Assembly (NCBI GenBank): GCA_026014685.1
Contig: JAOZHW010000005.1
Coordinates: 248,001 to 312,000 of the forward strand
Origin: Candidatus Bathyarchaeota archaeon
Lineage (GTDB): Archaea; Thermoproteota; Bathyarchaeia; Bathyarchaeales; Bathycorpusculaceae
Direction: 5' to 3'
DNA: 64,000 nucleotides
Below are positions 47,201-57,125 of the stretch, one piece after another; positions within the stretch are counted from its first letter, which is position 1, and the number at the start of each line of letters is the position of its first letter. Below the pieces are notes generated by a model. The model had not been told where the DNA came from. It worked only from the letters and a program-made list of their open reading frames with translations, and did no database searches. Made by a program: the position numbers and the translations under genes.

Positions 47201-48243
47201 GCAGCAATAGTTCCTGTCGCGAACTGGGCTTTACTATGCCTGCAGAGTGGCAACCGCATACGGCGATTTGGCTTGCTTGGCCCTATGACCCAACCACTTT
47301 CCCCGACCGCGTCGAGCGAGTAGAGCAGACCTATGTGCAGATTGTCAAAGAAATTCATGAAAGCGAAGAAGTTAACCTCTTCGTGATTGATGAGCCCACC
47401 AAAAAGAAAGCTACAGCCATGTTTAAGGCGGCTGGCATAGACCTAAGCAGGGTTCACATTTACGTTTCTGACTATGCAGACGTATGGTTCCGTGACTACG
47501 GCCCAATCTTCGTCAAAAACCGGCGTCATGAGTTGGCGATGATTCACTGGGACTTCAACAGTTGGGGCGAAAAATACGAGACGTTGCTCAAAGATAAAGA
47601 AATCCCCGACGTCATAAACAAAGACATGGGGCTTAGATGCTTCAAGCCAGGCATCGTCTTGGAAGGCGGCTCCATCGACGTCAACGGCGAAGGCACCTTA
47701 CTCACTACTGAGCAGTGCCTGCTAAACAGCAACCGCAACCCGCACCTAAACAAACAAAAAATCGAACAGTACCTCTCAGAATACTTGGGGGTTAGCCACT
47801 TCATCTGGCTCAAACGCGGCATCTTGGGTGACGACACGGATGGCCACATCGACGATTTAGCACGCTTTGTTAACCCGACCACTATCGTCTGCGCCTACGA
47901 AGATGACCCCAACGACCCAGATTATGAAGCTTTAAAAGAAAACTATGAATTGCTAACGAAATCCGTTGACCAAGACGGCAACCCCTTAACAATCATCAAG
48001 CTGCCCATGCCTAAAGTGGAAAGCGACGAAGGATACCGTCTCCCCGCAAGCTACACCAACTTTTACATAGGCAACACCAAAGTACTGGTACCCGTCTTTG
48101 ATCACCCAAACGACCAAAAAGCGCTCGCGATTCTGCAAAAGCTTTTTCCAACTCGCAAAGTTGTCGGTATATGCTGCAAGGACTTGGTCTATGGCTTTGG
48201 CACCCTGCACTGCATCAGCCAGCAGCAGCCCTGCCCCACCTAA
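47197..48243 (+). CDS. aguA: Agmatine deiminase
   Basis: A 348-residue enzyme of the peptidyl-arginine-deiminase family that turns agmatine into N-carbamoylputrescine. MPAEWQPHTAIWLAWPYD, YADVWFRDYGPIFV, GDDTDGHIDDLARFV and the active-site cysteine GTLHCISQQQP (Cys339) are all present. The start ATG 47197 overlaps the aguB stop by four bases; the longer reading from 47122 lies inside aguB. With aguB it forms a complete route from agmatine to putrescine. Confidence 0.94.
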   Translation: MSSNSSCRELGFTMPAEWQPHTAIWLAWPYDPTTFPDRVERVEQTYVQIVKEIHESEEVNLFVIDEPTKKKATAMFKAAGIDLSRVHIYVSDYADVWFRDYGPIFVKNRRHELAMIHWDFNSWGEKYETLLKDKEIPDVINKDMGLRCFKPGIVLEGGSIDVNGEGTLLTTEQCLLNSNRNPHLNKQKIEQYLSEYLGVSHFIWLKRGILGDDTDGHIDDLARFVNPTTIVCAYEDDPNDPDYEALKENYELLTKSVDQDGNPLTIIKLPMPKVESDEGYRLPASYTNFYIGNTKVLVPVFDHPNDQKALAILQKLFPTRKVVGICCKDLVYGFGTLHCISQQQPCPT

Positions 48244-48360
48244 ACAGGCGTTTACATGTAGAGCAGTTTCTTATGCCTCTGTTTTTTAGTTAAGTTTAAA
48301 CTCTCCAGTGGAATAATAGGTACTTCCACAAAAATTTAGGAGCACAGAGGGGTAAAGGGC

Positions 48361-50574
48361 ATGGTAAATCAGCAACCAATTCGCAGTCGCGGCGTAAAAG
48401 TGCTAAAAGCTGTCTCGTCACCCCTCAGACTACAAATCCTCAACCTGCTTTTTGACAAAAGCGCCCTTTCCTACACGGAGCTTATGAATGAGTTGAAGAT
48501 GAATCCCAGCCGAGACGCAGGAAGATTTGCCTACCACCTCAAGTTTATGTTAAAAGCGGGGTTGGTTGAGGCAGATGTGGAAGCAAAAAAGTATTACCTC
48601 ACCGACCTCGGCAAGATGGTGCTTGACGTCGCCGATCGCGTGGAGAAAAAAGCGGTTAAACCTCGCGGTATGATGGTGCGTACGTCGCATTTTACGGTGG
48701 AAGAGTTTGACGCTAACAAAATCGCCAATTCTCTCATCAAAGAAGCCAAGGTGCCTGCGGAACTTGCGCAGAAAGCTGCCAAAGAAGCAGAAAAACGTCT
48801 GATTAAGTCAAAAATAAAGTACCTAACTGCTCCGCTTATCCGTGAAGTCGTCAACGGTATACTAGTGGAAAAAGGCTACGAAGACTACCGCCACAAACTA
48901 ACCCGTGTCGGCATGCCCATCCACGAAGTCACAGCGCTTATCGAGTCAAAAGAGATAGCGGCAGACGGAGATTCTGCAATCCGCATAGCAGGTCAAACCG
49001 TCATAGGCGAATACACGTTGCTAAACGTTTTTCCCCGCGACATCGCAGACGCGCATCTCTCAGGGGCAATCCACATCGACGGCTTAGGAACTTGGGTACT
49101 AAAACCCAACGACATAATCCACGACATCCGCTATTTCCTCCAAAACGGCATAAAACTTGAAAACCCCAAAATGATTTCACTAGAGCCGCCCAGAGACTTC
49201 AAAACCGCCTTATCCACTGCGTTTAACGTGATGCTTCACGCCAGTAAAGAAACCAACAGTTCACAGACGTTCAACTACTTCAACATCGCTCTCGCCCCCT
49301 ACACACGCGCGGCGGACAAAGAAAAACTAAAAGGAAGCCTCAGAATTTTCCTCTTTAACCTCAACCAGCATGTGGAAGCCACGTTGGGGTTGGAGTTGTG
49401 TATTCCCAAGCCCACTGCAGAAAAAGAAGCCACAGGTCCAAACGGCAAAACAGGCAAATACGGTGACTACGCCCAAGAATGCTTGCTTTTGGCTTCGCTT
49501 ATCCTCGAAATATTTCTCGAAGAAAGCGTCCACAAACCACTCTTAAACCCCAAACTGGTCATAAAAATCAACGATGCAGCCTTAGTCGATGAAGCAGCGA
49601 AAACGGTTCTGCTAAAGGCGCATCAACTCGCTGCACAGGGCGGCGTAGTTTACTTTGCTAACCTCACAAGAAAAGACGGAGAAAACGCAGCTTACTCTTC
49701 GTCGGGCATAAAATTCGCCTCCGACTTGACAGGCGACTGGGAAACTGACACCCTGCGCACCGGATGCCTCGGTTCAGTCACCATCAACCTGCCCCGCATC
49801 GCCATGGAATGCGAGAAGGACAAAAACAAATTCCTCGACCTCCTCAAAGAACGCCTAGAATTATCCGCCCGCGCTCTCACAATCAAATCCAACGCGCTAA
49901 AGCAATTCGGCAAAAACAACATGCCCTTCCTGCTACAGAAAGGCAACGGCGACACCTACTTCAGACTGGAAAACTGTTCGCGTATAATTGATTTGGCTGG
50001 GTTCCGTGAAGCAGCGGAAGCTTTCACTGGAAAAAGCGTCATGTCCGAGGATGGACGCAAGTTCGTCGAAGAAGTCATCGCCTGCATCTTGGCGTTCAAG
50101 CAGAAAGTGGGCAGAAAATACGGTAAACGCCTCCACATTGTGATGCTGGGAAACCGTGAAGCCGCCGAACGCCTCGCGCAGCTTGACATCGAACGTTACG
50201 GTGTGGCGAAAGTAAAGTTTTCGGGAACACGCGATAAACCCTACTATTCCACCGTTAAGCGTATCGGCATAAAACCCGCTCAGCCGCTGCTTGCACCTCA
50301 GGGCACCACCGACATGGCGCAGCTACTGCGGGGCTTAACTGCAGGCGGAAGCCTAGACATCTTCGAATTAGAAGGAGCCGAATTCAGCCCAGAAGCCCTA
50401 CTCGATTTAACCAAACGCATAATCGAGAACGCCGCCAGCGAATTCTTCACCTACAACCGCACCGTATGCTACTGCAGCAACTGCAAGAAAAACCACTACG
50501 GCGCACTCCACAAATGCCCCACCTGCGGCTCAATGAGCACCCTAACCGTTTTTAACCGATTCGCTTCAACCTAA
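48361..50574 (+). CDS. NrdD-like protein with N-terminal helix-turn-helix and ATP-cone, no glycyl radical site
   Basis: A 737-residue protein. An ArsR-like winged helix (1-92, SSPLRLQILNLLFDKSALSY) is followed by an ATP-cone (103-190) and an NrdD-like barrel (about 205-690, LRTGCLGSVTINLPRIA). The tail has a cysteine cluster (C703, C705, C708, C719, C722) and then ends at VFNRFAST, where NrdD would have the RVxGY radical motif. The place of the active-site cysteine reads YSSSGIKF. Thus it probably cannot act as a reductase on its own and may be a nucleotide-sensing regulator, which is inference. No activase gene is adjacent. Confidence 0.85.
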   Translation: MVNQQPIRSRGVKVLKAVSSPLRLQILNLLFDKSALSYTELMNELKMNPSRDAGRFAYHLKFMLKAGLVEADVEAKKYYLTDLGKMVLDVADRVEKKAVKPRGMMVRTSHFTVEEFDANKIANSLIKEAKVPAELAQKAAKEAEKRLIKSKIKYLTAPLIREVVNGILVEKGYEDYRHKLTRVGMPIHEVTALIESKEIAADGDSAIRIAGQTVIGEYTLLNVFPRDIADAHLSGAIHIDGLGTWVLKPNDIIHDIRYFLQNGIKLENPKMISLEPPRDFKTALSTAFNVMLHASKETNSSQTFNYFNIALAPYTRAADKEKLKGSLRIFLFNLNQHVEATLGLELCIPKPTAEKEATGPNGKTGKYGDYAQECLLLASLILEIFLEESVHKPLLNPKLVIKINDAALVDEAAKTVLLKAHQLAAQGGVVYFANLTRKDGENAAYSSSGIKFASDLTGDWETDTLRTGCLGSVTINLPRIAMECEKDKNKFLDLLKERLELSARALTIKSNALKQFGKNNMPFLLQKGNGDTYFRLENCSRIIDLAGFREAAEAFTGKSVMSEDGRKFVEEVIACILAFKQKVGRKYGKRLHIVMLGNREAAERLAQLDIERYGVAKVKFSGTRDKPYYSTVKRIGIKPAQPLLAPQGTTDMAQLLRGLTAGGSLDIFELEGAEFSPEALLDLTKRIIENAASEFFTYNRTVCYCSNCKKNHYGALHKCPTCGSMSTLTVFNRFAST

Positions 50575-51885
<1,311 letters not shown>

Positions 51886-52527
51886 ATGGTAGAAAAATCC
51901 ATCCAAGATCGGGGAAAAGAAACCCTCAAATGGATTCAAAAGGAACAGCGGACAACCGGGTTAGGTATGGTTGAAGCTGCTAAGGTTCCTGACCAGGGAG
52001 CGTTGCGTTTTCTTCTCCGAACAGGTGACGTTTATGAGCCGCAGCAAGGAATGATCAAGTCTTCCGTTGAGCCTGAACCCGAAGAGGCGGCTGCTTCCGA
52101 GTTTCCCGACCATGCACCTTGGGTGTGGAAGACCCCAAAACCCAAACGAAAAGGCGATGTACCAGAACCCTACGAGTTCCTCTCTTACCAAGATTGGAAC
52201 ATACTTCCCAGCGTCGTTGCAGAGGCACTTAGAGGCATGGGTTTCACAGGTGACCCCTTCCTCTATGATGGCTACAGTTACCGTAAGATGGCTGGTGGAG
52301 CGCTTCGCCGAAAAATGATCGGTACACACTCTAAGGAGGAGCTACTCGCGGAATTGAAGTTAACATGTGGCTCTGAAGAAGAGTGGGCAGATCTCAAACA
52401 GCAAATCGAGTGCAAAATCGCAGAGTACCGTGGGCGCTACAAGGAGTTCCCCGAAGTACAGGTTTGCACGGGCATAGTGTTTTATCCTAAGGACGGCAGT
52501 TTCCGCTTAACCCCAAAAGACACCTGA
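51886..52527 (+). CDS. Winged-helix-like protein of unknown function
   Basis: A 213-residue protein. Residues 1-58 look like a winged helix: KETLKWIQKEQRTTGLGMVEAAK, then GALRFLLRTGDVYEPQQGMI, where the (G/D)xYEPxxGxI ending recalls winged helices of archaeal replication proteins such as the MCM C-terminus. A proline-rich linker (60-95) and a helical C-terminal part (100-213) follow. TTG 51847 would add 13 residues. It is controlled by composite promoter copy 3, the same type as upstream of the DNA polymerase. Confidence 0.65.
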   Translation: MVEKSIQDRGKETLKWIQKEQRTTGLGMVEAAKVPDQGALRFLLRTGDVYEPQQGMIKSSVEPEPEEAAASEFPDHAPWVWKTPKPKRKGDVPEPYEFLSYQDWNILPSVVAEALRGMGFTGDPFLYDGYSYRKMAGGALRRKMIGTHSKEELLAELKLTCGSEEEWADLKQQIECKIAEYRGRYKEFPEVQVCTGIVFYPKDGSFRLTPKDT

Positions 52528-52652
52528 CTGTTTGAGGACTTTGGGGTTTGCTGGTGGCTTTCTACAGTCACATATCGTAATAAGCAAGCGATTCCAACTA
52601 GAAAGCGAAGGTTCGCTAACCATTAGCGTCTATTTTTGAGGAAAGTGAAATA

Positions 52653-53675
52653 GTGAAGAAAACGTTTCTGTTTCTTGTTTTTGCGGTTCTCTTGATGACC
52701 ACAGTCGGAGTTGCCGCGGTTATTTCCAATTTAGGCGTACTGACAGTGCATAACTCTGAGTCTACTCCTACTACTTCTCCTTCGCCCTCATCCTCGCCTT
52801 ATTCGACGGCTCAGCCCACACCAAAACCCGTTATAGTTGCTCCGACGCCCACACCCGCCTTTACGCCGCTGGTCACGCCTTCTCCAACGCCATCACAAAC
52901 TCCCAATCCGACTGCTACCTCTGCACCATCACCTACACCGACACCAACCAATCCGCCAACCACCCCCACTCCTACACCGTCGCCAGCACCGACTCCCTCT
53001 CCAACTCCGATTCCGACGCCAAGCCCAATGCCCACTCCAGACCCTGCCGCGATGGTTTTTAGCGACAAGTTCCAGTCAGGCGACTTCAGTGCATGGACAT
53101 ACACTGATACAAGCGGCGTCGAGTTAAGCGTCGAAAATTCTATGCTTAGATGCTCCACCAACACGGCTACGTCGCAGCATTGGGGTTACCTCTTCAAGTG
53201 GCTGGACAGAAACTACACTTCTATCTATTGGCGTTGGTACGTGTTCTTCGGTAACTTGCCCACAGCAGATGGCGATAACATAGGTGCAGGCGGCATATAC
53301 AACTCTGCGATTGAAACCGACTTTAAACCAGAAAACCAGATCTGCAGCCTCAGCGTCGTTCGACAAAGTGGAGTCTGGCATTGGCAACTATCGTACAGCG
53401 ATGGCGGAGTCCTCTACAACCTGACTTCCACCGAAACAGTTTCCGCGGGCACATGGTACCTTGTAGAGTTGCAAGGCATCCAAGGCAGCGGAAACGGAGA
53501 AGTCCACTTCTACTTAAACAACGCCGAAAACCTAAACGCTACAGGCTTAACAAACAACGCCAACCCAGGCATAGACCACGTCTCCATCGGCGGCGGCATA
53601 ACCGCAAATCAACCCGTGAAGTGGTACTGCGGAGGCGCAGTTGCAGCAACCAAGTACGTTGGACCAGAACCATAA
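52653..53675 (+). CDS. Secreted lectin-like protein with long Pro/Thr stalk
   Basis: A 340-residue protein: signal peptide (1-23, [14 protein letters not shown]), a Pro/Thr/Ser-rich linker of roughly 100 residues (35-130, repeats of the TPTPS type), then a jelly-roll domain (133-340) with [25 protein letters not shown] and [13 protein letters not shown], as in laminin-G/concanavalin-A-like lectins. No transmembrane anchor at the end, so it should be released or bound non-covalently. The start is GTG, with TGAGGAAAGTG upstream. Confidence 0.75.
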   Translation: MKKTFLFLVFAVLLMTTVGVAAVISNLGVLTVHNSESTPTTSPSPSSSPYSTAQPTPKPVIVAPTPTPAFTPLVTPSPTPSQTPNPTATSAPSPTPTPTNPPTTPTPTPSPAPTPSPTPIPTPSPMPTPDPAAMVFSDKFQSGDFSAWTYTDTSGVELSVENSMLRCSTNTATSQHWGYLFKWLDRNYTSIYWRWYVFFGNLPTADGDNIGAGGIYNSAIETDFKPENQICSLSVVRQSGVWHWQLSYSDGGVLYNLTSTETVSAGTWYLVELQGIQGSGNGEVHFYLNNAENLNATGLTNNANPGIDHVSIGGGITANQPVKWYCGGAVAATKYVGPEP

Positions 53676-53711
53676 TCCCCTGCCTAAGTCGCTTTTTGCG
53701 ATTTAGGTTTT

Positions 53712-56543
53712 TTATGTGTGGTCGTGTTTGCTTAGGTCTTGGGTGGTTTTGCTGAATTTGCGGTTGATGAACTTGCGAATTTCCTCAGCAACAATCACCA
53801 CGATAGGTAATGTAAGCAGATAGAGCCAGTCGGTTAAGCCCAATGCAGTGGTACCGAATACCTGCTGCAACAATGGAACGTAGATTATGACAGCTAAAAT
53901 TGAGAGTTGCGCGGTTATCCCCCAGATTATCCATTTGTTGTGGGCTATGTTGGCTTTGAACATGGATTGTTTGCTGGTTCGGCTTGCCAACACGTTTCCT
54001 GCTTGGGCAACGACTATGCCTGCGAAGGTCATGGTGATTCCTTTGAGGTAATATTGATTGGGAATAACGCCTTCTTTTCCCCACACCCAGTCACTGGGTA
54101 CAGGCATTCCAATATACCATCCCCCTTCTGCCCAAGCACTTAAGCAACCAATCATTGCGCCAGCGGCGATTATGACGCCGATGAACACAGAGCGGAATAG
54201 GACTTTGCGTGTGAACAGACGTTCTTTGATGCTGCGGGGCGGCTCCTCCATGATGCCTGGTTCGGGTGGTTCACGGCTCAGCGCCAAGCTTGGGATGACG
54301 TCGATGGCTAAGTCGATAGCTAACACATGCACTACAAGAAGTGGGAGGGGGAAACCCAATGCGGCGTAGAGGACGAAGGGAATAAGTTCCGCCCAGTTGT
54401 GGGCGAAGACGTAGACTATGAATTTGCGGATGTTCTCATAGATTGCGCGGCCTGACTCGACGGCTTTCACGATTGAGGCGAAGCTGTCGTTGAGCAAAAC
54501 GATGTCTGCTGCTTCTCGCGCCACGTCTGTGCCTGAAGCGCCCATGGCGACGCCTATGTTTGCCTCTTTAAGTGAAGGCGCATCGTTGGCTCCGTCACCT
54601 GTAACAGCAACCACTTCGCCGCTCTGTTTTAGCACTTTGACGATGCGTAGCTTCTGCTCTGGCGCTACACGGGCAAAAATCACGTTGCCCTTTTTCACTT
54701 CATCAACTATAGCTTGGTCTCCGAGTTCGTCGAGGTCAACACCTCGGATAACTTGACAGCATTGCTTCTCAACTATGCCTACTTCTTGCGCGATGACTTG
54801 CGCAGTGGGTCCATAGTCGCCTGTGATTATGACTGTTTTTATGCCTGCCTGCTGAGCTTTAAGCACGGCGTCTTTGACTTCAGTTCTTGGCGGGTCACGC
54901 ATCGCAGCTAAACCGACAAACACCAACTCTTTTTCGAGGTCGTCGCCTTTTTTGTACTCGGCTTTGGGCATGTGCCTGTAAGCCATGGCTATGACGCGTA
55001 AGCCTTCGTTTGCGAACTCGTGGATTCTTGCCTCTATCCAGTCTTCTGTTTCTTTGGTTAAGGCTTCCTCTTTGCCTTCTACGTACATGCGGTTGCAGAG
55101 GTCAAGGATGCTTCGGGGGGCGCCTTTGGTGTAAACCCAGACTTCGTCTTTGTATTCGTGTACGGTGCTCATGCGTTTGCGCTCGAAGCTAAACGGCAAA
55201 ATGTCGATAGTGGGTTTCTCATTTACGATTTCATCGATAACTTGACCATACTTGAGTGCGGCAACGAGCAATGCGCCGTCTGTGGGGTCGCCTATGACGC
55301 TCCAGTTGCGGTTCCGATCCGATGGCGGGTCAACTTTGGCGCCGTTGCAGAGCGCGGCGATTTCAAGCAGTTTATCCAGCGATTTAGTTTCTCCAAGCTT
55401 AAGCGGTTCGCCGTCTATGGTGAAGTCGCCTACTGGCATGTAGCCTAAGCCTGAGACTTCGATGACGCGGTCTTTAACCCAAAGCTTGTTGACGGTCATT
55501 TCGCCCTTGGTGATTGTGCCTGTTTTATCGGTGCAGATGACGGTGACGCTGCCCAATGTCTGCACGGCAGAGAGGCGTTTAACCAGCACGTTTTGCTTAA
55601 CCATCTTAAGCACGTTGATGGCTAACGCGCTGGAAACAGTAACCTGTAACCCTTCAGGGACACAGCACACCATGACGCCGATCATGAAGAAAATACTGGT
55701 GCCCAGAGGAACCTTGAGGAACAGAAAACTTGCCAAAAAGAACACGGCGCCCACAGCTAAGGCGATGAAGAAATCGTACTTTGCCATTAACCCGATTTCT
55801 TTCTGCAGCGGACTGTCTTCTTCTTGGATGGTCTGCGTTAAGCTGGCGATTCTGCCGAACTGTGTGCCCATGCCGGTGGCGTAAACGACGGCTTTGCCTT
55901 GCCCTTTTGCGACGCTGGTGCTCATAAAAACAAGGTTGGGCGAGTAGAGGTATGCTTTTTCCACGGTTTTTACAGTTTCCGCTTGACGCGGTTGGGGTTC
56001 GGATTCACCTGTTAGGGGAACGTTGTTGGTCCATAAATCGAAAGTTTCAATCAGACGGGCATCAGCTGGGACTCGGTCGCCCTCTTCGAGCAAGATGACG
56101 TCTCCGGGAACGATTTCTCTGACTGAGATTTTTTTAAGTTCGCCGTCACGCATGACTTTGGCGTATTCAGGCATCCAGCTTTTGAGAGTCTCCATGGCTT
56201 TTTCAGCGCGGGACTCTTGGAAGATGCTGACAAATATGTTAACGAAGACTACGCCTAAGATGATGACTGCGAGTTCGGGGCTGCCGCTTATGTAAGAAAG
56301 AATGGCTGCTACAAGGAGCAGTATGCCAAAGAGGTCTTTTAGGTTCTTGATGAATTTGTGGATGAAGGGGAGTTGTCTTCGTTCGGTGAGTTTGTTGTAC
56401 CCGTATTTTTTGAGTCTAAGTTTAACTTCCTCGCTTGTTAAACCATTCGCTGTGGTTTGTAATTCTTCGAAAACTTTTTCGATAGGCTGAGAGGCAGCTT
56501 TTTCCAAACTTTTATCGCCAAACCCTAAAAGCAGCTTGCCCAA
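53712..56543 (-). CDS. Cation-transporting P2-type ATPase
   Basis: A 943-residue P-type ATPase with an N-terminal cation-ATPase domain (about 18-75), 8-10 membrane helices, TGES (178-181), VPEGLQ in helix 4, the phosphorylated aspartate in CTDKTGTIT (Asp339) and TGDGANDAPSLKEA. The PEGL helix and the C-terminal six-helix bundle place it with Ca2+ or Na+/K+ type pumps rather than heavy-metal pumps. Ion specificity cannot be read. It is monocistronic and ends HDHT. Confidence 0.93.
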   Translation of the reverse strand: MGKLLLGFGDKSLEKAASQPIEKVFEELQTTANGLTSEEVKLRLKKYGYNKLTERRQLPFIHKFIKNLKDLFGILLLVAAILSYISGSPELAVIILGVVFVNIFVSIFQESRAEKAMETLKSWMPEYAKVMRDGELKKISVREIVPGDVILLEEGDRVPADARLIETFDLWTNNVPLTGESEPQPRQAETVKTVEKAYLYSPNLVFMSTSVAKGQGKAVVYATGMGTQFGRIASLTQTIQEEDSPLQKEIGLMAKYDFFIALAVGAVFFLASFLFLKVPLGTSIFFMIGVMVCCVPEGLQVTVSSALAINVLKMVKQNVLVKRLSAVQTLGSVTVICTDKTGTITKGEMTVNKLWVKDRVIEVSGLGYMPVGDFTIDGEPLKLGETKSLDKLLEIAALCNGAKVDPPSDRNRNWSVIGDPTDGALLVAALKYGQVIDEIVNEKPTIDILPFSFERKRMSTVHEYKDEVWVYTKGAPRSILDLCNRMYVEGKEEALTKETEDWIEARIHEFANEGLRVIAMAYRHMPKAEYKKGDDLEKELVFVGLAAMRDPPRTEVKDAVLKAQQAGIKTVIITGDYGPTAQVIAQEVGIVEKQCCQVIRGVDLDELGDQAIVDEVKKGNVIFARVAPEQKLRIVKVLKQSGEVVAVTGDGANDAPSLKEANIGVAMGASGTDVAREAADIVLLNDSFASIVKAVESGRAIYENIRKFIVYVFAHNWAELIPFVLYAALGFPLPLLVVHVLAIDLAIDVIPSLALSREPPEPGIMEEPPRSIKERLFTRKVLFRSVFIGVIIAAGAMIGCLSAWAEGGWYIGMPVPSDWVWGKEGVIPNQYYLKGITMTFAGIVVAQAGNVLASRTSKQSMFKANIAHNKWIIWGITAQLSILAVIIYVPLLQQVFGTTALGLTDWLYLLTLPIVVIVAEEIRKFINRKFSKTTQDLSKHDHT

Positions 56544-57125
56544 ACGGTGTCCAGTGATAGATGAGCATGACTGCTGATAAACATTCCAGTTAAACCTCTT
56601 GTTTGAAGCGCTGACTCAGTGTTAAGAAACATTTGTATCCTCAGCGTTGTTGGTTCTTTTTTTGTGAGTTTAGTTTTTGGTTATTGGGTGATGTCTGATT
56701 TAAACCAATCGGGGATGAGGCTGCTTTTGGACGCGGCAAGCACGCTGTTAAACATGTATAGCCTCTGTTTGTTTGAGTATTCAACTTGAGTTTTCCTCTC
56801 CTTGAACTCCCTATTTCGCTTCTGCATAAAAGTCAGAGTGGATTTATTCCTTTTTGCAAACTCGACTTAACCATATTGCGAAGTACAATCAACCGCTTCC
56901 TCGCAGGCAGAGGGCTCTAGAAATGGCGCGGTTAGCGTTAAATCGACTTTTTGCGGTTCTTTTTTGCCCAATTGTTTCATAGAATAATGCCATAAAGTTA
57001 ATAGGCGACAAACTCAATTTCCCTGTAGTCTCACCGAATTTCATGGTAGAGTAAATAATGCTTCAAATAATCAAAAAACAAGCATTTCAAAGTAAAATTT
57101 CAATCAAATTGGAGAAAGCATAGTT
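56544..57125. other. Long intergenic region before EF-2
   Basis: A 582-base gap between the P-type ATPase (leftwards) and EF-2 (rightwards). It contains a plausible 48-codon reverse ORF at 56681-56827. The EF-2 end is AT-rich, with TTGGAGAAAG (57110-57119) as ribosome site; I do not see one clear TATA box. No repeats or RNA genes recognised. Confidence 0.4.
56681..56827 (-). CDS. Possible 48-residue basic protein
   Basis: Reads MQKRNREFKERKTQVEYS and ends SSLIPDWFKSDITQ. The amino-acid make-up is protein-like, and an AATAAAT about 20-25 bases upstream on the reverse strand could be a TATA box giving a leaderless transcript. No homologue recognised, so this is tentative. Confidence 0.35.
   Translation of the reverse strand: MQKRNREFKERKTQVEYSNKQRLYMFNSVLAASKSSLIPDWFKSDITQ

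Noticed and set aside
52780-53050. Repetitive C/A-rich tract looking like a minisatellite or CRISPR
   Set aside because: It is in frame and encodes a Pro/Thr-rich linker; unit length varies and there are no spacers.
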